This document shows, in pieces, positions 52,237-60,743 of a stretch of 64,000 nucleotides of DNA. A program made the translations under genes and the position numbers. The notes below the pieces were generated by a model. The model was not told the origin of the DNA. It searched no databases and saw nothing but the letters and a program-made list of their open reading frames with translations. Source of the DNA: Psychrobacter urativorans. Its GTDB lineage: Bacteria; Pseudomonadota; Gammaproteobacteria; Pseudomonadales; Moraxellaceae. Numbering within the stretch: the first letter of the stretch is position 1; every line of letters starts with the position of its first letter. The stretch covers positions 2,666,001 to 2,730,000 of the forward strand of contig NZ_CP012678.1 in the NCBI RefSeq assembly GCF_001298525.1, given 5' to 3'.

Positions 52237-53335
52237 GATTCACATCCTTGTAAGTGTAAATAAAGGTTACACAAAAATTGTATATGCAGGTTATCAAGCG
52301 AATTTTATGCAAGAGTCTTCCTGACCCATACAGTTTTGTTTTTATATTTTGCAGGTTTTTCGTATTTTACAGATTTAAAAAATTAACCATGTCAAAAGAA
52401 AGGAGTTGCAGGTGATTTATCACTTTACTACTTACTGCGTTCTTTTTATGGTGTTTATCGGGGTAAACGTTTCTGCGAATGATTGACTAAGAGGTTTTGG
52501 TTGAAGAAGTGTAGGTACTTATCAACCGATTACAGTATAACATCAACATAGAGTTGTTGTTCAACATACAGGTAAATTTATCTTATTACAAGTATATTTT
52601 ATACCAGTATAAGACTAGACTGCTTGCAAAATTCATAGATAGATTGAAAATCGAAATTTAACTATCATCATAGAATAGTCGTTTATTGTAGTAGTTGTTA
52701 TTAGGCACTATCAAATAATAATCACTTAATATTTGTGACAATAGTATGCATCATACAGCAATTATCAATTGTATCAAAATATCAAGACAGTAGTAAATAT
52801 TTTTAATAAGGTTGGATGCTGATGTTATAGGAAATAAAAAATCCTTAGCAAGTCAATGAATGAAAGGGTTTGAATGTAGTGGATCAGTATTAACCGAACT
52901 TAATATTTAGCTAATTGATATTTAAATCATTGATATTAAAGGGTGTTAATTCTTGGAAATTTCTTTATCCCAACCAATATGCCAACAATTTATTTAAGTA
53001 ACTATGGGGTTGACTAGTCAAATTTAGAGCTACAGAATATATAAAAAAATTTCATGCTATATAGATAATGGTATGAAATTTTTTCATATTATAATTGGTT
53101 CAGTCATTAATTGGTTCAGTCATTCATATCTTAAAGATGCATTATCTTAATTTAAAAAACCTCATAGAATGTAAGGTTTTTGTCATTCAACAAGTTGTAA
53201 AGTACAGCTAAATCTACTAGGACAGATATGAAAAGAGTGCTTTAGTACTATCGAATTAAACCAGACTTATCTTGTACTTAAATTATTATAAGTGCATAAA
53301 AAAACACTTGATATGAAAAAGAAACGGAGGTATTG
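52237..53335. other. Long divergent intergenic region, bhcA / carbamate kinase
   Basis: About 1.1 kb, strongly AT-rich, without a supported reading frame. The left part should hold the bhc promoter. It contains a 16-bp perfect tandem repeat (53093-53124) and two terminator-like hairpins (about 53048-53084 and 53155-53180) upstream of the carbamate kinase gene. I found no trace of a bhcR-like regulator gene. Confidence 0.55.
53093..53124. repeat. 16-bp perfect tandem repeat
   Basis: AATTGGTTCAGTCATT occurs twice without a gap (53093-53108 and 53109-53124), about 210 bp before the carbamate kinase start. It could be paired regulatory half-sites or slippage. Confidence 0.9.
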
Positions 53336-54277
53336 ATGGCAATAATTGTCGTAGCATTAGGTGGAAATGCATTGCAGCGCGAAGGCAATGCGTCAGCCGC
53401 TGCTCAAAAAGCAGTAGCTTGCGAGACGGCTGTAAAGCTAGCTGCAATTGTTAGCCAAGGGCATCAGCTGATTATAGTCCACGGTAATGGACCACAGGTT
53501 GGTAATATACTCCTTGCACAGCACGCTATTGAATCTACAGAGATACCAGCATTGCCGCTCGATACTTGTGTCGCTATGACTCAAGGTTCAATTGGTTATT
53601 GGTTGCAGCAAGCGCTGAATAATGAGTTTCAAAAAAAGAACCTTAATAAACAGGCTGTTTCTATAACAACCCAAATGGTTGTCAATAAAGATGATCCAAA
53701 GTTTCTTAGTCCAGATAAGCCAGTAGGTCCATTTTATAACTCCAAAGCTGAAGCAATGAATGCTGCTGATGGACAAGCTTATACTTTCCATGAAGATTCT
53801 GGTCGTGGCTGGCGACGTGTTGTACCTTCACCAGCACCGATCGCAATAGTTGAGACGGATGCGATAAAGGCTTTGATAAATGCAGGAGTGATACCAATTG
53901 TTGCAGGGGGCGGTGGAATACCAGTCATCAAGCAGGCTGATAACAGCCTTCAAGGTATAGAAGCGGTGATTGATAAAGATTCTTCAGCTGCTTTGATAGC
54001 TGAACTTTTAGGGGCAGATCAATTTATTATATTGACGGCAGTGTCGACTGTTATGCTAGGATTTGGTACCCCTGAAGAGACTGCATTAGAGAGGGTTAGT
54101 AGCGATGATATGACACGCTATATTGATGATGGTCAGTTTGGCGCTGGCAGTATGCTACCAAAAGTTCGGGCAGCTCAACAGTTCGTAAATCATTCAGGTA
54201 ATAATGCCATAATTGGAGAGCTAAAAGAAATTGAGGCTATTATGGCAGGTCAGGCTGGAACAACAATTATCCCTTAG
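53336..54277 (+). CDS. arcC: Carbamate kinase
   Basis: A 313-residue amino-acid-kinase-fold protein with VVALGGNAL at the N-terminus, HGNGPQVGN (about 50), RRVVPSPAP (about 160) and VIPIVAGGGGIPV (about 190). These are diagnostic for carbamate kinase, which makes ATP and carbamate (then ammonia and CO2) from carbamoyl phosphate. The ATG at 53336 has CGGAGG 5 nt upstream; a TTG one codon earlier is too close. It stands alone, without arcA or arcB, so a fermentative arginine deiminase role is not supported locally. Disposal of carbamoyl phosphate from purine, allantoin or oxamate breakdown is an alternative. Confidence 0.85.
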   Translation: MAIIVVALGGNALQREGNASAAAQKAVACETAVKLAAIVSQGHQLIIVHGNGPQVGNILLAQHAIESTEIPALPLDTCVAMTQGSIGYWLQQALNNEFQKKNLNKQAVSITTQMVVNKDDPKFLSPDKPVGPFYNSKAEAMNAADGQAYTFHEDSGRGWRRVVPSPAPIAIVETDAIKALINAGVIPIVAGGGGIPVIKQADNSLQGIEAVIDKDSSAALIAELLGADQFIILTAVSTVMLGFGTPEETALERVSSDDMTRYIDDGQFGAGSMLPKVRAAQQFVNHSGNNAIIGELKEIEAIMAGQAGTTIIP

Positions 54278-54648
54278 CTTGTTAATTTTTGGTGTTTTTT
54301 TATTATGAGTACTTGTTTTTTTAGTACTCATTTTGCCCAGTAGATAAGATAATAATGAACCCATCTTATAGTCATTTCATAATCAAAAGAGATGTTTTTA
54401 TAGCAGCACTGTATTTTTTTAAATGAGATTAACGGTATGAGGGGTTTTTTGCTGTGACTATAATCTACAGCGAATATATATAAGAATAATTATAGGAAAG
54501 AAGAGTTAAGCGACAACTTTTTCAGTCATCTTTGGTGCGTACTTTGCAAATATTTCTCACTTGGGGTTAGAGTGTTGATAATAATACACCAATATTCTAT
54601 ATAGTTCGCCATATACCTAGGTATTCTTAAATTTCAGAAAACCCCATA

Positions 54649-54688
54649 AAAAAAGGCTTGCCGCATCGCTGCGAACAAGCCTTTTTTC
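54649..54688 (-). terminator. Terminator of the former tRNA(CAU) gene
   Basis: Stem AAAAGGCTTG and CAAGCCTTTT with an inner CGCA/TGCG stem, T-run on the minus strand. It lies 20 bp beyond the encoded CCA of the tRNA remnant. Confidence 0.8.
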
Positions 54689-54705
54689 TTTGTACAATAT
54701 AAATT

Positions 54706-54755
54706 TGGTGGGCCCAGTAGGACTTGAACCTACGACAAAAGGATTATGAGTCCTT
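54706..54755 (-). pseudogene. 3'-half of a tRNA with CAU anticodon (attachment-site remnant)
   Basis: The minus strand reads a complete anticodon arm (AAGGA-CTCATAA-TCCTT), a T-arm (GTAGG-TTCAAGT-CCTAC), the acceptor 3' strand TGGGCCC and CCA. The 5' acceptor strand and the D-arm are missing; the adjoining sequence is unrelated and AT-rich. It is not a functional tRNA. Such 3' halves arise when an element integrated in a tRNA gene leaves its far attachment site. Whether the original was tRNA-Met or tRNA-Ile2 (CAU, lysidine-modified) cannot be decided without the missing half. Confidence 0.8.
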
Positions 54756-54890
54756 AATTTTACAACAACAATACACGATAGCTATCAATAACTACCTATA
54801 GATATATGCTTAAATCCTTTTAAAATAAGGGTTTTAGGTCTAAACTTCTCTATAACTAACAACAACCAAATATATCTAACAATAAATTCA

Positions 54891-54931
54891 GAGTATCAAA
54901 ATAGTATCAAATTAATAGTATTGATACTATT
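54891..54931. repeat. AGTATCAA repeats with an 11-bp inverted pair
   Basis: AATAGTATCAA (54900-54910) and its complement TTGATACTATT (54921-54931) form an inverted pair. A further AGTATCAAA precedes them at 54892. They lie 150 bp from the tRNA remnant and may be old integrase-binding sites. Confidence 0.6.
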
Positions 54932-55218
54932 TTAAAGTCTAAACAGTTATGGCTACTATCTATGGTTGATTAAAGGTAAGGGATAAATATTTAGTTCAAA
55001 GTAAGAAGAAATCTAGCTCATAGCTAGCTTTCTTCTTTATGTAGTTCATATTAAAACTATTCTATAAATTGTACGTCACTTCTGACTATGTAGAGATTTT
55101 AACTTAAGCCGTTATCTTGAAGGTTAGTGTTAGTATTCAATATAATTATATGTATTAATGTATATTGGTTTAGCTCTATATAAACCTACTTACTAAATAA
55201 ATAAAGGCAAGGATAACC

Positions 55219-56034
55219 ATGGCAGCTTATTACAATTGTATCCAACGTGAACAGCAAGCAGATAATGTCAGTATTTCGCATTATACACCCACCCAACATG
55301 CGCAAGGCGCGTGGAATCCACATGAACAGCATATGGCAGCGGCGACTGGCGTACTGACCCATGAGCTGAGCCAGTATGCACCGCAAGCGAATATGCGTAT
55401 AGCACGCATTAGCCTTGATATTCTAGGGTTAATCCCACTTGATGATTTTGTTATTAGTACTCGCTGTATTCGTCCGGGAAAAACCATCGAGTTAATAGAA
55501 TCGGTCATGAGTAGTGGTGGTCGCGCTTGTATTACTGCGCGTGCTTGGCGACTCTTGACACAAGATACCAATGCCATTGCAGGTTTGGAAGATCAAAACG
55601 CTACTCAGCATCCTGATGATCTGCCAGTGTGGGAAGAGATGAAAAGCTGGCCCGGTGGTTTTGTCAACAGCGTACATCTAGTTGCGAATAAGGAGCGGCG
55701 GGCGGGCAAAGGTATGGTATGGATTACCAATGATACGGCAATGGTAGAAGGTGAGCTCACCACTGATTTGGTGCATTTGCTCGGGATGGTTGATCTTGCT
55801 AATGGCATCGTACCAAGACTGGGGTTAGAGCTGAACGACTTACAATGGATATTCCCTAATACGGATTTACAAATTCACATGCATCGTATGCCTAAAGGTC
55901 GCTGGCTAGGTCTAGAGGCGGTACAACAATACGGTGCTGACGGTATCGGTATAACCAGTGCAGTCTTACACGACGTTTACGGACCTTTTGGTCGGAGTGA
56001 GCAGATTCTTACCATTCGTCAGATTCCGCGTTAA
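55219..56034 (+). CDS. TesB-like acyl-CoA thioesterase family protein
   Basis: A 271-residue protein with the double hot-dog fold of the acyl-CoA thioesterase II-like (4HBT_3) family. The first hot-dog has GAWNPHEQHMAA and ISLDILGLIPLDDF; the second has DLVHLLGMVDLANGIVPRL and WLGLEAVQQYGADGIGITSAVLHD. Members hydrolyse acyl-CoA esters in the cytoplasm. It precedes, on the opposite strand, the tetR gene, and stands near the meta-cleavage operon, so it may release CoA from a degradation intermediate. The ATG is preceded by AAGGATAACC. The stop is 110 bp from the tetR stop (convergent). Confidence 0.75.
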   Translation: MAAYYNCIQREQQADNVSISHYTPTQHAQGAWNPHEQHMAAATGVLTHELSQYAPQANMRIARISLDILGLIPLDDFVISTRCIRPGKTIELIESVMSSGGRACITARAWRLLTQDTNAIAGLEDQNATQHPDDLPVWEEMKSWPGGFVNSVHLVANKERRAGKGMVWITNDTAMVEGELTTDLVHLLGMVDLANGIVPRLGLELNDLQWIFPNTDLQIHMHRMPKGRWLGLEAVQQYGADGIGITSAVLHDVYGPFGRSEQILTIRQIPR

Positions 56035-56143
56035 ATTTGATTAGTACATAAAAGTTATAAGAGGCGATGGTGAAATCGATAGAGGATACCATCGCTAGCC
56101 GTATCATTCGTGCAAGCAACCTCAAAGCGCTATTCAAAAATCA

Positions 56144-56710
56144 TCACAATAAAGTTTCAAATATCTGCTCAATAGAAGCCTGTTCTTTGTGTACGTTGAC
56201 GACAGATATTCCCTGCATCGTGTAATAGAATCGTGCCGCTCTTATCTCTGCTTGCTCTTTGTTATATCCTAAATTTTCAAAAATCATCGCAATAAAAGTC
56301 AGACGGTGAGTATCGACTTCATTTAGAATTTCCTGCACCGCTTTATCGTTTTGTGACCAGTTACGAATGGCAAGCTCTAAAGCGGCGCCATTGGTCTTGG
56401 TGTTACGCTTATAAGGAATTAAAAAAAGTTTTCTCAAGCGTTCTTCAGGTGTCAACTCTATATCACTTAAACGCTCGATAATGGAAACAGTTGAGCGAGT
56501 GCGCCAGTTTGACAACAGCTTTTCGAACAGCTCTTTTCTGCTACTAAAATGCCAGTAAAAACTTCCCTTTGTCACTTTCAGCTTTTTGGCAAGTGGCTCT
56601 ACTCTGACGGCCGTGATACCAGATTTAGCCAGCTCAGATTCAGCGATATCCAACCAATCTTGAGCAGTCAGTTTGTTGGATTGAGTTGGATTTTTTTCTA
56701 TTAAATCCAT
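56144..56710 (-). CDS. TetR-family transcriptional regulator
   Basis: A regulator of about 188 residues. The N-terminal helix-turn-helix is VRVEPLAKKLKVTKGSFYWHF, the most conserved TetR signature, followed by a ligand-binding helical domain (C-terminal AEIRAARFYYTMQG). The frame is open to 56749, but the ATG at 56710 has AGAGGT 9 nt upstream and gives a normal N-terminus. It is divergent from the aromatic-degradation operon, whose promoter has a palindrome suited to a TetR dimer, so it probably represses that operon until an aromatic intermediate is bound. Effector unknown. Confidence 0.85.
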   Translation of the reverse strand: MDLIEKNPTQSNKLTAQDWLDIAESELAKSGITAVRVEPLAKKLKVTKGSFYWHFSSRKELFEKLLSNWRTRSTVSIIERLSDIELTPEERLRKLFLIPYKRNTKTNGAALELAIRNWSQNDKAVQEILNEVDTHRLTFIAMIFENLGYNKEQAEIRAARFYYTMQGISVVNVHKEQASIEQIFETLL

Positions 56711-56738
56711 GCTTTTAAGACCTCTACTTATTAAAAAA

Positions 56739-56760
56739 GAGTCAATCATCGTTGATTCAC
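56739..56760. promoter_or_regulatory. Imperfect palindrome upstream of tetR
   Basis: GAGTCAATCATCGTTGATTCAC has inverted arms GAGTCAA and TTGATTC (one mismatch). It lies about 30 bp before the chosen tetR start and is a candidate autoregulatory operator. Confidence 0.4.
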
Positions 56761-56947
56761 TCTTAAATAGTCATTCATTGTATTTAGTAGGTTTCAAGTA
56801 TGCTAAATGCTCAATACCAGATACCTAAAGCCTGACGGTACGATAGCACTCGTAGTAATTGATAATCGTACACCTACTGAGCCATGCGCTCAGTTAATCA
56901 GATAAGGTTTTCCATATTTTATCATTTTAATCAAATTAAGTCTTAGT

Positions 56948-57034
56948 CTAATAAGCCATCAGCTTCATTCTCAACGACTCTTCAAAGATATCTTCTTCAT
57001 TCTGCTCAATAGCAGTAAGCAGCGCTTTTACCAT
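56948..57034 (-). CDS. Possible 28-codon ORF or gene remnant
   Basis: A short minus-strand frame begins ATG after GCAAGGACAAAA and encodes MVKALLTAIEQNEEDIFEES... with an amphipathic-helix character, ending in TAG at 56948. It lies between tetR and the degradation operon. It may be a small protein, or the tail of a gene lost by deletion. I have no family match. Confidence 0.2.
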   Translation of the reverse strand: MVKALLTAIEQNEEDIFEESLRMKLMAY

Positions 57035-57274
57035 TTTTGTCCTTGCTTCTTACCTAGATATACGGCTAGTTATTGCTTACAACATACGCTTTGGTATGCT
57101 ATAAATTAATTTAAATTTATATCTATCCCTAGATTTAAATTAATTTTACCTAATAATTTTAACTCGTTAATTACTTAGAGTTTCCTTATAGACCTTTATT
57201 TAAAGGGTTTGTAAGAAAAATAACATATGAAGTTGTTCTGATGAAAGAAGTGCGTCAAAAATTTTATTATAGTT

Positions 57275-57320
57275 TACCATACGGTAGCGTATTGACATTA
57301 ATGAAAATCTACATTATTGT
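57275..57320 (+). promoter_or_regulatory. Promoter and putative operator of the meta-cleavage operon
   Basis: A TTGACA -35 box (57292-57297) and a TATTGT -10-like box (57315-57320) are spaced by 17 bp. The palindrome TACCATACGGTA (57275-57286) lies just upstream of the -35. The palindrome fits a TetR-family operator; binding here would block RNA polymerase. Confidence 0.5.
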
Positions 57321-57375
57321 AATTGTCAGTGATAAATAATCATCTCGTGAAAACTGTTATCAAGGAAGATTGAAT

Positions 57376-58206
57376 ATGCAAGTAATTGATTCTGGCAAAG
57401 GCAAAACGATTGAAGCTTTTGGACTGCAAACCAACTATTTGGAAATGGGCGAGGGTGAGCCATTATTGCTATTGCATGGTTCTGGACCAGGTGTCTCTGC
57501 CTATACCAACTGGCGTAAGATTATTCCTGAGCTGGCCAAACACTTCCGTGTCATCGCGCCTGATTTAGCTGGCTTTGGACACACTGAAAGAGATCCTAAC
57601 TTCAGTTACGATATTAAGCATTGGGGCAAGCATTTATTGGCTTTTTTAGATGCGCTAGGTATCGAAAAAACCCACGTCATTGGTAACTCGTTTGGTGGCT
57701 CATTGACACTTGCAACGGCTGCCCGTTTCCCTGAAAGATTCTCCAAGCTCTGTTTAATGGGCACCCCTTGTGACAAATTCTTTATGACACCCGGATTGCG
57801 CTCGGGATGGGATTACACACCATCACGCGAAAACATGCGTCAAGCCATGTCACATTTTCCTCATAATCCCGACACCATCACTGATGAATTGGTGGAAGAG
57901 CGTTATCAAACCAGCCTTATTTCTGGTGCTCAAGAAGGTCTGCGCCAGTTATTGGTGCAGCCAAATGAAGAAGGAGAAACCCAACTCTCGGGCATGCCTG
58001 AGCACGTGGTCGCCAAAATCAATCATCCTACTATCGTTATTCACGGCCGTGAAGACAAAGTCGTGCCGACAGAAATGGGCTTTAAGTTAGGTCGTTCGAT
58101 GCCCAATGCAGATTTGCATGTCTTAGCCAATTGTGGGCATTGGGTCATGGCTGAAAGACCTAAAGAGTTTCTGCAATTAGTCGTCAATCATTTCACGGCA
58201 GAATAA
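57376..58206 (+). CDS. Meta-cleavage product hydrolase (alpha/beta hydrolase)
   Basis: A 276-residue alpha/beta-hydrolase of the BphD/TodF/CumD type. The oxyanion loop is LLHGSGPGVSAYTNW (about 35), the nucleophile serine is in GNSFGG (about 108), the acid in HGREDKVVP (about 222), and the histidine in NCGHWVM (about 255). It hydrolyses the carbon-carbon bond in ring-cleavage dienals, giving a 2-hydroxypenta-2,4-dienoate and a carboxylic acid. The ATG at 57376 follows AAGGAAG by 7 nt; an in-frame TTG lies 6 nt earlier. It is the first gene of the operon. Confidence 0.85.
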   Translation: MQVIDSGKGKTIEAFGLQTNYLEMGEGEPLLLLHGSGPGVSAYTNWRKIIPELAKHFRVIAPDLAGFGHTERDPNFSYDIKHWGKHLLAFLDALGIEKTHVIGNSFGGSLTLATAARFPERFSKLCLMGTPCDKFFMTPGLRSGWDYTPSRENMRQAMSHFPHNPDTITDELVEERYQTSLISGAQEGLRQLLVQPNEEGETQLSGMPEHVVAKINHPTIVIHGREDKVVPTEMGFKLGRSMPNADLHVLANCGHWVMAERPKEFLQLVVNHFTAE

Positions 58207-58218
58207 AACGAGGTTGTT

Positions 58219-58527
58219 ATGTTTCATGTTGGCAAATTAGAAGATTTAGACATTGGCGAAGCAATCAAGCTGGATCAATTTAACCCACCAATCGCCATCA
58301 TTCGCGGTGAAAGTGGTGAGGTTTATGCAATTGATGATACTTGCACCCATGCTCAAGCCTCGTTTTGTGATGGCTTTGTAGAGGGCGACACCGTTGAGTG
58401 TCCGCTGCATATGTCAGTCTTTTGCTTAAAGACGGGCGTTCCTGATAACCCGCCAGCGATAAAAGCCGTCAATGTTTATGATGTCGAAATCAGAGATGGT
58501 GAGATATACGTTGAGGTCGACAGATGA
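58219..58527 (+). CDS. Rieske [2Fe-2S] ferredoxin
   Basis: A 102-residue Rieske protein with the two cluster-binding boxes CTHAQ (about 42-46) and CPLHMS (about 60-65). It carries electrons from the ferredoxin reductase to a ring-hydroxylating dioxygenase. The second box reads CPLHMSVFCLKTG, where most relatives have a glycine after the histidine. Its stop overlaps the reductase start (ATGA), so the two are coupled. It belongs with BphA3/HcaC-type carriers, but its oxygenase partner is not in the window. Confidence 0.88.
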   Translation: MFHVGKLEDLDIGEAIKLDQFNPPIAIIRGESGEVYAIDDTCTHAQASFCDGFVEGDTVECPLHMSVFCLKTGVPDNPPAIKAVNVYDVEIRDGEIYVEVDR

Positions 58528-59765
58528 GCCAAATTGAGTCAGTCATCGTCGTTGGTGCGAGTGCTGCTGGAGTGAGTTGCGTCAGAGCATTACGCCAACA
58601 GGGCTTTTTGGGCAGCATTACGCTAATCGATAAAGACCAACATGGCGCGTATGAGAGGCCACCGCTATCCAAGCAGATTTTGATGCAAGCAGACAGCACC
58701 CACCACGATATTGCTTTAATCAGCGATGACGAGCTCACGGCGCTCAATATAGAAGCTCACTACGGTGATGGTGTGTGTGAATTAGATCCTACGACGCGTC
58801 GCATCACTTTGGAATCTGGTAAAGCGTTAACTGCCGATGTCATCTTGCTGGCAACGGGTGGCGAGGCAAGACGACTACCTATAGAAGGGGCAGATTTGCC
58901 GCAAGTATTGGTACTACGTCATTATGAAGATGCTTTAAACCTACGCCAAAGATTGACCGCTGATACACGCGTGGCGGTGATAGGTGGCGGCTTTATTGGT
59001 GCTGAAACTACAGCTTCGTTATCTAAATCTGGCGCCGCAGTACAGTGGTTAGATGCCGCTGCGCTTCCAATGGCTCATCTACTACCGACAGAATTATGCG
59101 AAAAAATTGTTGCCAATCACTGCGCCCAAGGCGTGGCGCTCACACCTCATTGCCGCCTCGATAAATTTATAGAGCAGCCAGATGGCAGTGTGTCCATATT
59201 GTTTGAAGATACCACGTCGATTGAGGTTGATGTCATCGTGATGGGTGTTGGTATGGCGCCAAGCACCCCTTATCTTTCGGAAGCAGTCAGCGCTGAGCTA
59301 CTAAACCCAGCAACGGGCGGCATTCAAGTAAATGACAATCAAGTCACTAAATTTTCAGGCATTTATGCGGCGGGAGACGTTGCGGCAGTGACCCAAGCTG
59401 ATGGCTCAACGGTACGTCATGAACACTGGCAGTCAGCCCAACATCAAGGGGAGCGCGCCGCCACTGCTATTTTAAATAAAGAGCCGCCTGCTGCACCCGT
59501 CGATTGGTTTTGGTCAGATCAAGGCGATTTGCATATAGAAATGGCTGGCAAGATTTTACCCACCAAGGAGCATTTGGTTGTGAGACTTGAAGGTGATTGG
59601 CCGGTGTATTTTAGCGTGGTTGATAATCGCGTCGTTGGTGCAGTCAGTGTCAATAATCCAAATGCCGTTCGTGCTGCCATGCGCATGATAAAAAATAATG
59701 TGAACGTTGAGCCATCACAATTGGCCAATCCAGAGCTACCACTGCGAAAACTAATGCGCGGCTAA
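58524..59765 (+). CDS. Ferredoxin reductase (FAD, NADH-dependent)
   Basis: A 413-residue flavoprotein. The FAD Rossmann fold begins VIVVGASAAGVSC (about 8-20), the NADH fold is at VAVIGGGFIGAETTAS (about 150-165), and the FAD-contacting IYAAGDVA lies at about 275. The class is the BphA4/HcaD dioxygenase reductase. It would pass electrons from NADH to the Rieske ferredoxin upstream. Overlap of four bases with that gene (ATGA) implies coupled translation. An extradiol dioxygenase gene starts about 55 bp after it. Confidence 0.88.
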   Translation: MSQIESVIVVGASAAGVSCVRALRQQGFLGSITLIDKDQHGAYERPPLSKQILMQADSTHHDIALISDDELTALNIEAHYGDGVCELDPTTRRITLESGKALTADVILLATGGEARRLPIEGADLPQVLVLRHYEDALNLRQRLTADTRVAVIGGGFIGAETTASLSKSGAAVQWLDAAALPMAHLLPTELCEKIVANHCAQGVALTPHCRLDKFIEQPDGSVSILFEDTTSIEVDVIVMGVGMAPSTPYLSEAVSAELLNPATGGIQVNDNQVTKFSGIYAAGDVAAVTQADGSTVRHEHWQSAQHQGERAATAILNKEPPAAPVDWFWSDQGDLHIEMAGKILPTKEHLVVRLEGDWPVYFSVVDNRVVGAVSVNNPNAVRAAMRMIKNNVNVEPSQLANPELPLRKLMRG

Positions 59766-59819
59766 ATGCGCGGCTATATGTGTGGTGAATGGATAAAACT
59801 CATAAAAGGGATTTTTAAC

Positions 59820-60707
59820 ATGTCAGAGATAAAAGCGTTAGGCTATCTTGGCTTCTCCATTGCTGATAAAGAAGCGTGGCGAGATTATGCCGAAAACATA
59901 CTGGGTGTCAGTGTCGATGACCATGATAATGGTGATATGTCACTGCGTGTCGATTCATATGCTTGGCGTATTAAGCTTAAAAATTCAGATCATAACAATC
60001 TAGATTATGTCGGTTGGGAAGTCAGTGACAAGCAAGACTTGGAAGGTTTGAAAAGTCGTTTGCACGAGCATAGCATCGCTTTTGAAGTAGGTTCAGATGA
60101 GTTGGCAAAATCTCGTCAAGTAAAAGAGCTTATCGTCTTTTATGATCCTGACGGCACCCGCTGTGAAGCTTTTTATGGTCCTTTGCAATTGACCAATAAG
60201 CCTTTCGTTAGTCCTAAAGGTTTCCGCTTTATTACTGGCGAGCAGGGGCTTGGTCATATTGTCCTTATTAGTAAAGACCATGCGGCGCAAGAAGCATTCT
60301 ACACTCAGCTTTTAGGCTTCAAAGTATCAGATTACATCAATACCGAAATCGTACCTGGTAAACCTTTAAGTATCTCCTTTTTACGTTGCAACGGTCGTCA
60401 TCATTCTTTGGCGTTAGCGCCTGTGCCTATCCCAGCAAAAGTTGCTCATATCATGTTGCAAGTCGATAACGTCGATGATGTTGGTCGCGCGATGGATGCG
60501 GCAGAGAAAGCGGGCACACACTTCTCGTTCACGTTAGGTCGACATTCTAATGATGAGATGTTGTCTTTTTATACCATGAGTCCTTCTGGTTTTGATGTTG
60601 AATTTGGCTGGGGTGCCATAGAAGTTAATGATGATAGCTGGCATGTCAAAGTTCATCATACCAATTCAGCTTGGGGACATAAGTTTCAGCGTCCTCCACG
60701 TAAATAA
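59820..60707 (+). CDS. Extradiol ring-cleavage dioxygenase (BphC type)
   Basis: A 295-residue type I (vicinal oxygen chelate) extradiol dioxygenase with the usual two-domain duplication. The iron ligands are visible: His in GLGHIVL, His in RHHSLAL and Glu in FDVEFGWG. Such enzymes open catechol rings next to the hydroxyl pair. The length matches 2,3-dihydroxybiphenyl 1,2-dioxygenase (about 295 residues). The frame opens at 59766, but the ATG at 59820 has AAAAGGGA upstream and begins MSEIKALGY. The natural diol is not predictable, since this family covers biphenyl, naphthalene, cumene and steroid catechols. Confidence 0.88.
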   Translation: MSEIKALGYLGFSIADKEAWRDYAENILGVSVDDHDNGDMSLRVDSYAWRIKLKNSDHNNLDYVGWEVSDKQDLEGLKSRLHEHSIAFEVGSDELAKSRQVKELIVFYDPDGTRCEAFYGPLQLTNKPFVSPKGFRFITGEQGLGHIVLISKDHAAQEAFYTQLLGFKVSDYINTEIVPGKPLSISFLRCNGRHHSLALAPVPIPAKVAHIMLQVDNVDDVGRAMDAAEKAGTHFSFTLGRHSNDEMLSFYTMSPSGFDVEFGWGAIEVNDDSWHVKVHHTNSAWGHKFQRPPRK

Positions 60708-60743
60708 CCTATCAATACACGACGCACATGAGAGCTTTATATT

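Larger units (their letters stand above)
54278..55218. other. Intergenic region with a tRNA remnant
   Basis: A 941-bp non-coding stretch between carbamate kinase and the thioesterase gene. It contains a terminator plus 3'-half tRNA (54649-54755) and a set of AGTATCAA repeats (54891-54931). I read it as the scar of an element that once used a tRNA gene. Confidence 0.6.

Noticed and set aside
54706..54755. Functional tRNA-Met or tRNA-Ile2
   Set aside because: The 5' acceptor strand and D-arm are missing, so no cloverleaf can form.
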